A stretch of DNA of 64,000 nt from Biomaibacter acetigenes (GCF_003691585.1 NZ_CP033169.1:372001-436000), one strand, 5' to 3'. Positions 17,335 to 27,449 are shown, counted from the stretch's first letter. Translations and numbers: made by a program. The notes: a model not told the origin generated them from the letters alone.

Positions 17335-20300
17335 ATCTGGCTAGTTTTTCCATAAAACGCCCTGTGACCATGCTCATGATTATAGCCATAATGCTAGTGC
17401 TGGGCTTTATTTCGTTCACCAGGCTCGGTATAGACCTGTTTCCAAATTTCGTATACCCCGGGGCGGTGGTGATAACCGAATACAAAGGAGCGTCCCCTCA
17501 GGAAGTGGAAAGTATGATAACACAACCCCTGGAACAAATGCTGTCCACTATCAGTAATGTAAAAAATATCCAGTCCTTCAGCAGCGAGGGGAATTCTACG
17601 GTATTTGTTGAATTCAACTGGGGAACCGATATGGATATGGCGGCCCTGGACATGAGAGAACAGGTAGATTTCATAAAGCCCTTCCTTCCCGAAGGTGCAA
17701 AATCACCCATGGTCATAAAATTTGATCCTTCCATGATGCCGGTGATGCAACTGGCCCTTTACGGGGGAAATGACATAGTTCAGTTAAAAAACATCGCCGA
17801 TGATGTCATCACCAAAAGGCTTTTGAGGCTGGAAGGCGTGGCCTCGGTAAATGTGGTGGGCGGTCTGGAAAGGGAAATAGATATCAATGTTGACCCAGAT
17901 AAGCTGGCTTTTTACGGGCTTTCCATGCAGCAGATAGCCAGGACATTGCAGGCGGAGAACATGAACCTCCCCGGCGGCACCGTATCTCAGGGGAAAAAAG
18001 ACTATCTTATCAGGACCACCGCTCAATTTAAAGACATATCCGAGATAGAAAACCTTCCCATACCCCTGCCCCAGGGAGGAACTATTTCCCTGAAGAACCT
18101 GGCAGAGATTAAAGATACTCATAAAGAGGTTTCCACCATAGCAAGGTTCAATGGCAAACCCAGCATAACGCTGATGATACGCAAACAGAGCAGTTACAAC
18201 ACCGTACAGGTGGCCAACAGGATAAAGGCGGAAATGGAAAAGATAAAAAAGGTGGTGCCCGTGGGAATAGGATATGTGCCGGTGCTGGACCAGGCGGAAT
18301 TCATCGAAAAGTCCATAGGTAACGTCACCAGCAATGCCATAACGGGCGCCCTGCTTGCTGTAATGGTGCTTTACCTTTTTCTAAGGAATCTGCGAACCAC
18401 TGTGATAATTGCACTATCCATCCCGATTTCCATTATAGCCACCTTTGTGCTTATTTATTTCAACCATCTTACCTTGAATATGATGTCACTGGGAGGTTTG
18501 GCTCTGGGCGTGGGCATGCTGGTGGATAACTCTATAGTGGTGCTGGAAAATATTTTCAGGCACCGCCAGGAAGGTGAGGAGGCCATTACGGCTGCCATTT
18601 CCGGCACCAATGAAGTGAGCATGGCGGTGACCGCGTCCACACTGACTACGATAGCGGTGTTCCTGCCCATTATATTTGTTCAGGGCATAACGGCCCAATT
18701 CTTTAAGGAGCTGGCTCTGACGGTAACCTTTTCACTGCTGTCATCCCTGGCAGCAGCCCTGACGGTAGTGCCGCTGTTTTCATCCAGACTAATTCAGGCG
18801 ACCGGGGCTGCGGGAGGAAGTACAATTCGGGGCGCCGCCGGAAATGGTTTATTTCGGATAATAAATATTTCCCTGGATTCATTTTCAAGATTTTATGAAA
18901 GAACCGAGAAAAATTATGGCAGATTGCTGAAATGGTCGCTATCTCACAGAAAACTTGTAGTGATATTTGCTGCGGTGCTATTTATCCTGAGCATTGTGCT
19001 CATTCCCCTGATTGGAACGGAGTTTTTACCCCAATCCGATACCGGAATGATAACCGTATCTGTAAAAATGCCCGATGGTACGAACCTTGACGAGACAGAC
19101 AAATTTGTTTCACAGATAGAGCAAAAGCTAAAAGGGATTAAGGAGATAGATGGAGTTCTTGCCAATGTGGGCTCGTCTACATCATATCTGGAGGACAGCA
19201 GCCAGCAAAGCAAGAATGTTGCAAACATAGCTGTTGTGCTTAAGTCCCTGTCAGAGAGGAAGCGAAGCTCCCAGGATCTAGCTGAAGAGATAAGGAAAAT
19301 AACAGGGAGGATGCCGGGAGCAGAGGTAAAGGTTGATACCATGAGCAGTATGGATTTCGGGGGTGGAGGCACACTGAAGCCCATCTCCATTTCCATCAAA
19401 GGCGATGATTTTGATAAATTAAAAGAGATTAGCGACCGTGTTGTGGATATAGTAAAATCCGTGCCCGGAACCCGGGAGGTGGAAAGCAGTCTGGAGCGCG
19501 GAAAGCCGGAACTGGACATTAAAGTGGACCGGGATAAAGCAGCCCTTTACGGCCTTTCTACAAGCCAGGTAGCTCAGGCGGTGAACTCGGCGGTGGCCGG
19601 CAGTACTGCCACCAAGTATAAGGTGGGCGGTGATGAAGTAGATGTGGTGATAAAAGCTCAGAAAAACCTCATCGATGATATTAGTAAGGTGAGAAACCTT
19701 TTGATACCGAGCCCGTCGGGGGCCCTGATAACCCTTGGCGATGTTGCCAGAGTGGAAAAGAGTATTGGCCCTGTAACCATAGACAGGGATGACCAGACCA
19801 GGGTGGTTACCATAACCGGTGATGTGGTGGGAAGAGCCGCAGGAACCGTAAACAATGAGATTCAGAAAAAACTTGCTGCCATCAGTCTGCCTGAAGGTTA
19901 CAGCTTTAAGATGGGCGGAGAGCAGGAGCAAATGATGGAATCCTTCCGGGACCTGTTCCTGGCCTTTATACTGGCTGTGATACTGGTATATATGGTTATG
20001 GCAGCCCAGTTTGAATCACTATCACAGCCTTTAGGCATTATGTTTACGGTACCTCTGGCCATTATCGGCGTTGTATTTGCCCTGCTGGTAACCCGAAGGC
20101 ATCTAAACATGCCGGCCTTCATCGGTATAATCATGCTGGCGGGCATTGTGGTCAACAACGCCATAGTACTGGTAGATTTTATAAATCAATTGAGGCATAA
20201 GGGCATGAGCAGGGAAGAGGCCATTATAAAAGCTGGGCCCTTAAGATTGCGACCCATACTCATGACAACTCTGACGACCGTACTGGGTCTCTTTCCCCTG

Positions 20301-20498
20301 GCGCTTGGTCTGGGTGAAGGCGGGGAACTTCGGGCCCCCATGGCCACTGCCGTTATCGGCGGCCTGACCTTTTCAACACTCCTGACCCTTGTAGTAATAC
20401 CTGTGATATATACTATACTGGAGGATATCGGAAGCATATGGAAAAGGATACGCATCGGAAGGCGTCGCAGGGCAGTAACGGCCGAAAAATCCCGATAG
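17331..20498 (+). CDS. RND-type multidrug/lipophile efflux pump (AcrB/SwrC family)
   Basis: At 1055 residues it has the full length of hydrophobe/amphiphile RND pumps. Each half has one helix, a large extracytoplasmic porter domain, and five more helices. The start MNLASFSIKRPVTMLMI and the TM4 segment GVGMLVDNSIVVLENIF are diagnostic. The proton-relay pair is D-N, as in Gram-positive SwrC-like pumps, rather than D-D. GIVVNNAIVLVDFINQLR marks TM10. It exports substrates driven by the proton gradient, working with the adjacent adaptor. The substrate is not predictable; detergent-like or lipopeptide compounds are common for the group. Confidence 0.93.
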   Translation: MNLASFSIKRPVTMLMIIAIMLVLGFISFTRLGIDLFPNFVYPGAVVITEYKGASPQEVESMITQPLEQMLSTISNVKNIQSFSSEGNSTVFVEFNWGTDMDMAALDMREQVDFIKPFLPEGAKSPMVIKFDPSMMPVMQLALYGGNDIVQLKNIADDVITKRLLRLEGVASVNVVGGLEREIDINVDPDKLAFYGLSMQQIARTLQAENMNLPGGTVSQGKKDYLIRTTAQFKDISEIENLPIPLPQGGTISLKNLAEIKDTHKEVSTIARFNGKPSITLMIRKQSSYNTVQVANRIKAEMEKIKKVVPVGIGYVPVLDQAEFIEKSIGNVTSNAITGALLAVMVLYLFLRNLRTTVIIALSIPISIIATFVLIYFNHLTLNMMSLGGLALGVGMLVDNSIVVLENIFRHRQEGEEAITAAISGTNEVSMAVTASTLTTIAVFLPIIFVQGITAQFFKELALTVTFSLLSSLAAALTVVPLFSSRLIQATGAAGGSTIRGAAGNGLFRIINISLDSFSRFYERTEKNYGRLLKWSLSHRKLVVIFAAVLFILSIVLIPLIGTEFLPQSDTGMITVSVKMPDGTNLDETDKFVSQIEQKLKGIKEIDGVLANVGSSTSYLEDSSQQSKNVANIAVVLKSLSERKRSSQDLAEEIRKITGRMPGAEVKVDTMSSMDFGGGGTLKPISISIKGDDFDKLKEISDRVVDIVKSVPGTREVESSLERGKPELDIKVDRDKAALYGLSTSQVAQAVNSAVAGSTATKYKVGGDEVDVVIKAQKNLIDDISKVRNLLIPSPSGALITLGDVARVEKSIGPVTIDRDDQTRVVTITGDVVGRAAGTVNNEIQKKLAAISLPEGYSFKMGGEQEQMMESFRDLFLAFILAVILVYMVMAAQFESLSQPLGIMFTVPLAIIGVVFALLVTRRHLNMPAFIGIIMLAGIVVNNAIVLVDFINQLRHKGMSREEAIIKAGPLRLRPILMTTLTTVLGLFPLALGLGEGGELRAPMATAVIGGLTFSTLLTLVVIPVIYTILEDIGSIWKRIRIGRRRRAVTAEKSR

Positions 20499-20543
20499 AG
20501 TTTATGCTTCCATGACAATAAAAATATATTGAGGATGATGAAT

Positions 20544-21836
20544 ATGGTCAACTTAATAAAGAAACAAAAGCTGGTTTTGATTTCGGTAATCATAACATCG
20601 CTCGTGGCTACGGGTTTTGCCTTTGCTCAGGGGGAGAAAAAGGCTGAAGAGCCGCAAGTAATTAAACTTTCTCTTGCCGATGCATTGAAGATGGCGGAGG
20701 AGAACAATCCCCAGGTGGCGCTGTCAAAGCTGGCAGTGGAAAAGGCGGAACTGGCGCAAAAAGAATTGAAGTATAGAGAGAAAAAAGATAAAGAAAGCGA
20801 AGAAGAGAGTAATAATGCACCGTCATTGGGCCTACCGCAAATAGATATGTTTAAAATAAGCACCTCGGACTTTGATTATAAATATAACATGGAAATGGGC
20901 AAGAAAAATGCCGAGTTTGGCCTCAAGATGGCGCAGGCGGGTGTTGAAGCCACTTTAAGGAATATCCGGTTTGGGGTCGAGGCCGCTTATTACGGAGCCC
21001 TGGCTGCAAGGGACAATGTGAAAATAGCACAGGATGCCCTTAAAAGGCAGGAGGAATTGTTGAAAATTGCGGAAGTCAAACTTAAAGCCGGCATGATAGC
21101 AAAAAGGGACCTGATGGATGCCCAGGTGCAGGTAGCCAGGGCTCAAGCGGCGGTATCCACGGCGGAGTTGGGTAAGCAAAAGGCTTACATCAACTTTAAA
21201 AAGCTTTTGAACATAGACCTTGAAAAAGAAATAGAACTTACGGATGCCTTTGATTACAAGCCTGCGGAAAATGCTGTAGACCTCAACAAGCTGATTGAGG
21301 ATGCACAGCAAAAAAGAATGGACATAGTTGAAGCTCAAGGTAAGCTAGATATTGCGCAGCTGGACTTTGACCTGACAAGCAAGGTGTATCCATCAAACAC
21401 ATTCAAATATAAGGAAAAAGAATATGCCCTTCAGGAAGCAAAGATGAATCTGGAAAATACCAAACAGGATGTTGAAGCCGAAGTAAGAGAGATTTTGCTT
21501 GACCTGCAGGAAGCCGTGGCAAATATCCCGGTGCTGGATAAATCCGTTGAGATGGCAAAAGAAAGCCTGCGCCTGGCAAAATTGAGCTTCGAAGCCGGGA
21601 TGATGCGAAGAGTGGATGTGTCGCAGGCGGAGGAAACGCTGAAACAGGTGGAGCTTCAGAGGAATCAGGCAATTTGCAATTATAATCTGGCGAAGATAAG
21701 GCTCGAAAATGTAGTATATATTCCGGTATCAGGCGGCATTTCCACCGGCGCTGGTAGTACATCCACTCCGGGAGGGTTCCCCTCTCAAAACGAACTACAA
21801 AATACGGGGTCAGCCACAGGAGGAGCACTGTATTAA
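20544..21836 (+). CDS. TolC-family outer-membrane-efflux-like protein
   Basis: The protein of about 430 residues has a cleavable signal peptide (ending AFAQG near residue 29). Two long alpha-helical repeats of the TolC/OEP fold follow, each starting with a segment like LSLADALKMAEENNPQV, and the second containing FEAGMMRRVDVSQAEETL. In diderms such proteins form the exit channel. The tail is Gly/Ser-rich. GAGG upstream favours ATG 20544; a TTG at 20529 is also in frame. Its presence in a spore-forming Firmicute operon is notable: either the cell has an outer membrane or the protein works in a wall-spanning form. Confidence 0.88.
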   Translation: MVNLIKKQKLVLISVIITSLVATGFAFAQGEKKAEEPQVIKLSLADALKMAEENNPQVALSKLAVEKAELAQKELKYREKKDKESEEESNNAPSLGLPQIDMFKISTSDFDYKYNMEMGKKNAEFGLKMAQAGVEATLRNIRFGVEAAYYGALAARDNVKIAQDALKRQEELLKIAEVKLKAGMIAKRDLMDAQVQVARAQAAVSTAELGKQKAYINFKKLLNIDLEKEIELTDAFDYKPAENAVDLNKLIEDAQQKRMDIVEAQGKLDIAQLDFDLTSKVYPSNTFKYKEKEYALQEAKMNLENTKQDVEAEVREILLDLQEAVANIPVLDKSVEMAKESLRLAKLSFEAGMMRRVDVSQAEETLKQVELQRNQAICNYNLAKIRLENVVYIPVSGGISTGAGSTSTPGGFPSQNELQNTGSATGGALY

Positions 21837-21867
21837 TATGTGATGGAGGGGCGGAAATGTAGACCAT

Positions 21868-21895
21868 TCCGGCCTCCAACCTCCGAATTCCGGCC
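21868..21895. repeat. Degenerate heptamer array (TCCNNNN x4)
   Basis: Four head-to-tail heptamers share TCC at the same positions: TCCGGCC, TCCAACC, TCCGAAT, TCCGGCC. It lies between the TolC-like and TetR genes. Similar arrays occur at 24413 and 50616. Confidence 0.6.
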
Positions 21896-21925
21896 TTCGA
21901 TCATAGGGAGATGAGAATAAAATAA

Positions 21926-22540
21926 ATGGAAACCGAAAGCAGATTTAGAGAAAGAAAAACTGAAAGGTATGAAGAAATTATCGAAGCAGCTTTTGAAGTA
22001 TTTATAAAGAAAGGCTTTCACCAGACAAAAATGGAGGAGATTGCCCAGAAGGCGGGCATCGGAAAAGGCACCATATACGAATACTTTCCGGGCAAAAAAG
22101 AGCTTTTCTGCGGCATGGTGAAACAATGCATGACATGGTATTACGACTCCATAAAGCAAAGTGTGGAAGAGGGCGGAGATTTCAAGCAAAAACTTGAAAA
22201 TATGATGGACACCCATATGAAATTTGCCACTCATGCTAGAAGCCTGGCGAACCTCATGTTCCATGACTTTGCATATATCAGCCGTGACCTTCACATGTGG
22301 ATTATAGAAGGGCAGAAAAAAATGGTCAAGCTGGTGGAAGATGTTTTACAGCAGGGTGTTGACGAAGGCAGGCTGCGCCATGTTGATTTACACCTGGCGG
22401 CGGTGATGTTTCTGACTTCCTGGAGAATATTTTTTGCTGAGACTGTCTTTAATGATAATGATGATACTGAACTTTCTCTGGAAAAAATGAAAGAAAAAGC
22501 CCTGGACATTTTATTAAACGGCATATTGAAGAAAATGTAG
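21926..22540 (+). CDS. TetR/AcrR-family transcriptional regulator
   Basis: The 204-residue protein has the N-terminal TetR helix-turn-helix (IIEAAFEVFIKKGFHQTKME, then IAQKAGIGKGTIYEYFPGKK) at about residues 13-58. A C-terminal all-helical ligand-binding and dimerisation domain follows. It is the last gene of the efflux operon and most likely represses it from the palindrome at 16023. The ribosome site is weak: GGGAG lies about 12 nt upstream of ATG. A four-codon frame (ATG AGA ATA AAA TAA) ends directly at the start codon and might couple translation. Confidence 0.9.
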   Translation: METESRFRERKTERYEEIIEAAFEVFIKKGFHQTKMEEIAQKAGIGKGTIYEYFPGKKELFCGMVKQCMTWYYDSIKQSVEEGGDFKQKLENMMDTHMKFATHARSLANLMFHDFAYISRDLHMWIIEGQKKMVKLVEDVLQQGVDEGRLRHVDLHLAAVMFLTSWRIFFAETVFNDNDDTELSLEKMKEKALDILLNGILKKM

Positions 22541-22635
22541 CAGCAATATTACAACATTATTACAATACTGTTACATCTTCCAGATAACCTCATATTTTCC
22601 ATATCTTTTACGATATTATATAATGAAAAAACAAA

Positions 22636-22656
22636 TCCCTGTTCCGGAACAAGGGA
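22636..22656 (+). promoter_or_regulatory. Leader hairpin before the first SLH gene
   Basis: TCCCTGTTCC/GGAACAAGGGA forms a near-perfect stem about 20 nt upstream of the ribosome site, without a T tract on this strand. Stable 5' hairpins are common before abundant surface-protein mRNAs and may protect the transcript. Confidence 0.4.
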
Positions 22657-22689
22657 AAAAAGAAAAAAATGGGAAATAGGAGGGTATGT

Positions 22690-24342
22690 ATGAAGAAAAT
22701 AACCGCGAGACTCACAGTCATGCTACTGGTAATGCTGATGGCTCTGACAATGGTGGTACCTGCCGCCTTTGCCAAAGGCGCCGAGGGAAAAAACTTCAAG
22801 GGTAACCTTCAGGGCAAAGCTCAATGGAAAATGGGTTTTTCGGATGTGGATGAGACCCTGGACTGGGCGAGAATGGCCATTGACAAAATGTATGCAAAAG
22901 GGATTTTCAAAGGCTATCCAGGAGATGTATTTAAACCTAGAAACAATATATCCAACCTGGAAGCCATTGTGATTGCCCTGAGAATCATGGGATGGGAGGA
23001 AGAAGTAGATGGAGTCAAAGTCCTTCCCAATTCAGTTAAGAACCTTCAGGTGCCGTGGTTAAAGGGATATTACTATATTGCGCTGGCAGTTCAAAAGGGC
23101 CTGGTGAAGCCCGATGAATTGAAAGGTTTCAACCCCAACGCTCCCGCAAAAAGATATGAGGTAGCAAGATATGTGGTAAGGGCCCTGGGTAAAGAAGCTG
23201 AAGCCCGGGAACATATGAAGGATAAGCTGTCCTTCAAGGATGCCAAAGCAATTCCCAAAGATGCCGTAGGATATGTATATGTGATAACAGATCTGGGTTT
23301 GATGAAAGGTGACGACAAAGGACTATTCAAACCCCAAAATCCTATCACACGGGCGGAAATGGCAGTGCTCGTCAACAGGCTTGACGGCACTCTGGAACCG
23401 GAAGACAAAAACGAACTGGTAGGCACTGTGGAAGATGTAAACATTGAGGAGCTGACCATAACCATAAAAAACAGTTTCGGCGAAAAGACCTATGATGTAT
23501 TAAAAAATACGCCGGTTTACATCGATGGAAAGTACAGGGATATGGAAGATTTAAACGAGGGAGACAGAGTGGAACTGGTGCTGAATGACGACGGCGATGT
23601 GGTGTTTATTCAGGTGCTTGAAAAGAACGAAGAGCCAATCACTGTAAGCGCCAGGGGCCTTGTCACCGATGTGGATGAAGATGACAAAACCGTGTCACTG
23701 TTCACCTATGTTAAAGATAATGATAAGGGATTTGTGGGGATTCTGGAAAAGAATAATGTAGAAGGATGGCACTATGAACTTTCCACAGAAGCCGGCACCT
23801 TCGCACTCATCGGAGATACCGACGGATTGGAAGACTATGTGGGTAAAAGAATAGTTGTGGTGGGCACATTGAAAGCCCAGGCTTCCATATACATGAGGGG
23901 AGACCTCATAGAAGTGGAAGACTTTTACCCCGTAAAGACATCAAATGTGGTGACATTCAGGGTAAATGAAGACACCGAGATTACCGTCGATGGAAAAACA
24001 GCAGAGCTTTCTGACATAGAACCAGGCGACATGGCGGAGGTTAAAGCCCAGGATGGAACAGCCCTTGAGATTAAAGTTTACAGTTTCCGGGATAGAATAC
24101 AGGACCGGGAAAGGGAAAGAAAAGAGATAAAAGATGGCAAATTAAAAGGAGAAGTAGTATCTCTCACACTCAGAACACAATGGGAGATAACCGTTGAAAA
24201 TGAAGACGGGATATACACATTTGTACTGGACAGCGATGTAGACCTGGACAATATAGATAAAATTTCAGATATAAAGGCGGGCATGGAAATAGAACTGAGG
24301 ATAAAGAACGGCAAAGTTACAGAGATAAAAGCCGAAGAATAA
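22690..24342 (+). CDS. S-layer-homology protein 1 with beta-repeat C terminus
   Basis: The 550-residue secreted protein has a signal peptide ending AAFAKG. Three SLH domains (about residues 35-90, 105-165, 175-230) include WARMAIDKMYAKGIFKGYPG and ITRAEMAVLVNRL. SLH domains bind pyruvylated secondary wall polymer. The rest is made of beta-rich modules with the pattern GTV-x-D ... ITI ... Y ... YIDGK ... DLNEGDRVEL, about three degenerate copies. These resemble modules in the next two proteins. The ATG at 22690 follows AGGAGGG. A terminator closes this gene separately. Confidence 0.92.
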   Translation: MKKITARLTVMLLVMLMALTMVVPAAFAKGAEGKNFKGNLQGKAQWKMGFSDVDETLDWARMAIDKMYAKGIFKGYPGDVFKPRNNISNLEAIVIALRIMGWEEEVDGVKVLPNSVKNLQVPWLKGYYYIALAVQKGLVKPDELKGFNPNAPAKRYEVARYVVRALGKEAEAREHMKDKLSFKDAKAIPKDAVGYVYVITDLGLMKGDDKGLFKPQNPITRAEMAVLVNRLDGTLEPEDKNELVGTVEDVNIEELTITIKNSFGEKTYDVLKNTPVYIDGKYRDMEDLNEGDRVELVLNDDGDVVFIQVLEKNEEPITVSARGLVTDVDEDDKTVSLFTYVKDNDKGFVGILEKNNVEGWHYELSTEAGTFALIGDTDGLEDYVGKRIVVVGTLKAQASIYMRGDLIEVEDFYPVKTSNVVTFRVNEDTEITVDGKTAELSDIEPGDMAEVKAQDGTALEIKVYSFRDRIQDRERERKEIKDGKLKGEVVSLTLRTQWEITVENEDGIYTFVLDSDVDLDNIDKISDIKAGMEIELRIKNGKVTEIKAEE

Positions 24343-24356
24343 ATATAAAAATAAGG

Positions 24357-24383
24357 AAAAGGGCGGAAATACCGCCCTTTTTT
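24357..24383 (+). terminator. Terminator of SLH protein 1 gene
   Basis: AAAAGGGCGG/CCGCCCTTTTTT with a five-base loop follows the stop codon by 14 bp. Confidence 0.9.
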
Positions 24384-24412
24384 GCAAAAAAAGAAGGATA
24401 TATCCTCTACAT

Positions 24413-24433
24413 GTAGAATATAGAAAGTAGAAT
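24413..24433. repeat. Degenerate heptamer array (NTAGAAW x3)
   Basis: GTAGAAT, ATAGAAA and GTAGAAT follow one another without gap between the terminator and the second SLH gene. Confidence 0.5.
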
Positions 24434-24456
24434 TTATGATGAGCGGAGGGAAACCC

Positions 24457-26559
24457 ATGAAAAAACCGGGAATTTTATCAAAAAAAGTCTTTTCGGTGGT
24501 GCTTATTGCGGCAATCTTTACTATGATGAGTTTCAGCCAGGCCTTTGCGGTGAATTTGAAGTTTAAAGATATAACCGCATCAAAGTATGATTGGGCAAGA
24601 CCTTACATAGAAAAAATGTACCTTTTCGGTATAGTGAAAGGTGTGGATGCCGCCGGAACAGAGTTTGCCCCGGATGACAGTGTAAAACGCGATGAAATCG
24701 TAACCATGATTATAAGGCTAATGGGTCTCGAGGAGGAAGCCAAAGGTAAAAATCTTCCGGCTGATTTCCCCAAAGCATTCACCGTGCCTATATGGGCCAG
24801 GGGGTATGTGGCCGAAGCCGTGGAAAAAGGTATAATTTCAGGCAAAGATTTGGAGGATTTCAGGGCAGAAGATCCGGCTAAAAGATACGAGGTAGCGGTT
24901 TTTGCGGTTAAAGCTCTGGGTCTGGAGGAAGAAGTTCAGAGCAGAAAAAACGTGGACCTGACCTTCACCGATACCTATGCCATTCCGCTGGAAGCCAGAG
25001 CTTATGTACAGGTTGCCGTGGAGAACGGCATAATAAAAGGGTTTCCGGAAGCCAACGGCCGCTTTAGTTTTAAACCCAATGACAAACTGACGAGGGCTCA
25101 GGCCGCCACCCTATTAAGCAACCTTTCGAAGAAAATGGACAACACCGATATGGTGGCCGGTACTGTAGAGGATGTAGACGCACTACTTCTTCCATCAATA
25201 ATGATTAAACTTTCAAACGGAAGTTTTGAAACATACAACGTCAACACCTCCACATCCATATATAAGGAAGATGATAAAGGTTCTTTGAAAAAGATTGCTT
25301 TAAATGACATAAAAGTGGGAGATAATGTTAGAATCATTCCCGATACTTCGGGGGTTAAGCTGGCTTCTTACGTGGAGGTAACTTCAAAAGAGACTTCCAC
25401 CGTATCTGAGGGAACCCCCATGGAAGGCACCATTAAAGATATAGACACTGCCCGCAGTATTTTAACTATGGAAAAATCCGGCGGCACGGATATAGTACTG
25501 TCCTTAAAGAACAATGTTAAAATTAACGTAGACGGCAAAACCGCTTTACTGAGCGACCTTGCCGTGGGGCAGCCGGTAAAAGTTTATGTGATAGGTACGG
25601 ACATAGTAAAAATTGAAGCGCAAAATATTGAGAAAAAGATAAAAGGTATTTTAAGGTCCATTATTACTTCCACAAACAGCATCCTTATCATAGACAATGA
25701 GGATACCAGCAAGCGGGAAAGCTACACCATAAGCAGCAATGTCAGTGTCAAAAAAGACGGAAAAAGCGCCGGACTTTCAGATCTTATACCTGACGACATG
25801 GCCACCATAACCATCGCCGGAAGCAAGGTGGTTAAGATAGAAGCCGAAAGCGCCAGAAAAGAGGTCAGCGGCACCATCAAGGCCATCAGCTTTTCAGGAA
25901 AAAATCCTTTGATCACTATAGAAGATAAAGATGGAAATAATAGAGATTTTGAACTGGATAAAGATGCGGATATAAGGAAAAATAGCAGGTCTGCCGACAT
26001 AAAGGACCTTAGAAAAGGTGACGAAGTTGACGTTACCCTGGAATACAACAAAATTGTTGAAATAAGTGCAAAGAGCGTAAAAAGGGATATCAGCGGCACG
26101 GTGAAAGTTATAACCATATCGGATACACCAGCGGTAACCATAACGGATGAAAAAGGTGAGGATTACACCTTCAATATCACCCCCGATACTGAAATAGTAA
26201 AAGACAGAAAGGAAATAACCGTATATGACCTGCGGGCCGGATATTATCTTGACATGGAAGTAGAAGGCGATGATGCTGTGAGCATCGATGTCACCACCCG
26301 GGAGGTTCAGGACAAGATTGAAGGCACGGTGCTATACATTCATAAAGATGCAAAAGTTATAGTAATAAGCGTAAAAAATGCGGATGGCACCAAAACCTCA
26401 AAGGAAATCCACTACACCGACGATACCGTATTTATGAAAGGTTCCAGTAAAATAAGCATTAGCAGGATTTACGAAGGAGACCAGGTAATTGCCACAGGGA
26501 AATATGACAGCGGCCTGTTTTTTGCGGATACCATCATAGATCTGACCATTTCCAACTGA
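24457..26559 (+). CDS. S-layer-homology protein 2 with tandem beta-repeat array
   Basis: The 700-residue protein has a signal peptide (ending QAFAVN) and three SLH domains in the first 230 residues (WARPYIEKMYLFGIVKGV; VAEAVEKGIISGKDLEDF; LTRAQAATLLSNLSKKM). At least five tandem modules of about 70-80 residues follow, each of the form GTI ... ITI-D-x-G ... Y-x-I ... V-K-D-G-K-x-x-x-x-D-L ... GD-x-V. This suggests a string of small beta domains extending from the wall. GGAGGG precedes ATG 24457. It probably heads an operon with the next SLH gene and the protease. Confidence 0.9.
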   Translation: MKKPGILSKKVFSVVLIAAIFTMMSFSQAFAVNLKFKDITASKYDWARPYIEKMYLFGIVKGVDAAGTEFAPDDSVKRDEIVTMIIRLMGLEEEAKGKNLPADFPKAFTVPIWARGYVAEAVEKGIISGKDLEDFRAEDPAKRYEVAVFAVKALGLEEEVQSRKNVDLTFTDTYAIPLEARAYVQVAVENGIIKGFPEANGRFSFKPNDKLTRAQAATLLSNLSKKMDNTDMVAGTVEDVDALLLPSIMIKLSNGSFETYNVNTSTSIYKEDDKGSLKKIALNDIKVGDNVRIIPDTSGVKLASYVEVTSKETSTVSEGTPMEGTIKDIDTARSILTMEKSGGTDIVLSLKNNVKINVDGKTALLSDLAVGQPVKVYVIGTDIVKIEAQNIEKKIKGILRSIITSTNSILIIDNEDTSKRESYTISSNVSVKKDGKSAGLSDLIPDDMATITIAGSKVVKIEAESARKEVSGTIKAISFSGKNPLITIEDKDGNNRDFELDKDADIRKNSRSADIKDLRKGDEVDVTLEYNKIVEISAKSVKRDISGTVKVITISDTPAVTITDEKGEDYTFNITPDTEIVKDRKEITVYDLRAGYYLDMEVEGDDAVSIDVTTREVQDKIEGTVLYIHKDAKVIVISVKNADGTKTSKEIHYTDDTVFMKGSSKISISRIYEGDQVIATGKYDSGLFFADTIIDLTISN

Positions 26560-26573
26560 GAAGAGGATGAGCC

Positions 26574-27449
26574 ATGAAGACTCCAAAAGCCTCAAACAGA
26601 CCGTCATTATTGACATTTGCATTCATGCTGGTATTGATTTACAGCATTGCTGCAAATCCTGAATATGTCTTTGCCCAGAGGCTTTCTGACATAGAGGGCA
26701 ATTTCGCGGAAAGTGAAATCTCCATGCTCTTCGCCAGGGGCATTGTAACCGGAGCCGGGGCCAGGTTCTTTCCGGCAAGACCTGTGACAAGGGCAGAATT
26801 TGCAAAAATGCTTGTAACCACCCTGGGATATGGGGATGACGCTCGGGAAATTCAAAATTATTCAGGAGCGTTTTCCGACATTGACGGACACTGGGCGGCG
26901 GGTTATATAACAGAGGCATGGGAACTGGGCATAGTGAAAGGCGAAGGTGGTCGCTTCTATCCCGACAGGAGCATAAATCGGGCCGAAATGGTGGCGATGC
27001 TCCTCCGGGCTTTTAATGTGAAGGAAGGCAATGATGGTGAAAAAAGCCAGCAGGTACTTGAAAAATTCAGGGACAGGTCCTGGATACCAGTATGGGCCGC
27101 ACCCTATGTAGCTGCTGCCGTCGAAAAAGGGATAGTAAAAGGCACACCGGAGGGGCGGTTCGAGCCCCTCCGGCCGGCTGCCAGGGCTGAAGCGGCAAAA
27201 GTCCTGGCGGCTATAGCTGCTAAAAAAGGATATATATATGACTACTTTGGTCTGCTTACGATAGCCGATGATAAACCGGGAGAAATAAATATAACAATAA
27301 ATGGCAGTCCTGTGACATTCCGGTTGTCTCCAGACGCGGCAGCCTATAAAGGAGAGGAAAAAACGGACATAAAGGATTTAAATGGGAACAAGGTTTTTGT
27401 AATAGTAAATAACGAAGAAGTGGAATTTATTAAATATATCGAGGAATGA
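26574..27449 (+). CDS. S-layer-homology protein 3 (short form)
   Basis: The 291-residue protein has a signal peptide (ending VFAQR) and three SLH domains (FAESEISMLFARGIVTGAGA; WAAGYITEAWELGIVKGEGG; YVAAAVEKGIVKGTPEGR). A single C-terminal copy of the beta module found in its two upstream neighbours follows (INITINGSPVTFRLSPD). It starts 15 bp after SLH protein 2, and its stop overlaps the protease start, so the three form one transcription unit. It may be a short wall anchor or partner for the protease. Confidence 0.9.
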   Translation: MKTPKASNRPSLLTFAFMLVLIYSIAANPEYVFAQRLSDIEGNFAESEISMLFARGIVTGAGARFFPARPVTRAEFAKMLVTTLGYGDDAREIQNYSGAFSDIDGHWAAGYITEAWELGIVKGEGGRFYPDRSINRAEMVAMLLRAFNVKEGNDGEKSQQVLEKFRDRSWIPVWAAPYVAAAVEKGIVKGTPEGRFEPLRPAARAEAAKVLAAIAAKKGYIYDYFGLLTIADDKPGEINITINGSPVTFRLSPDAAAYKGEEKTDIKDLNGNKVFVIVNNEEVEFIKYIEE

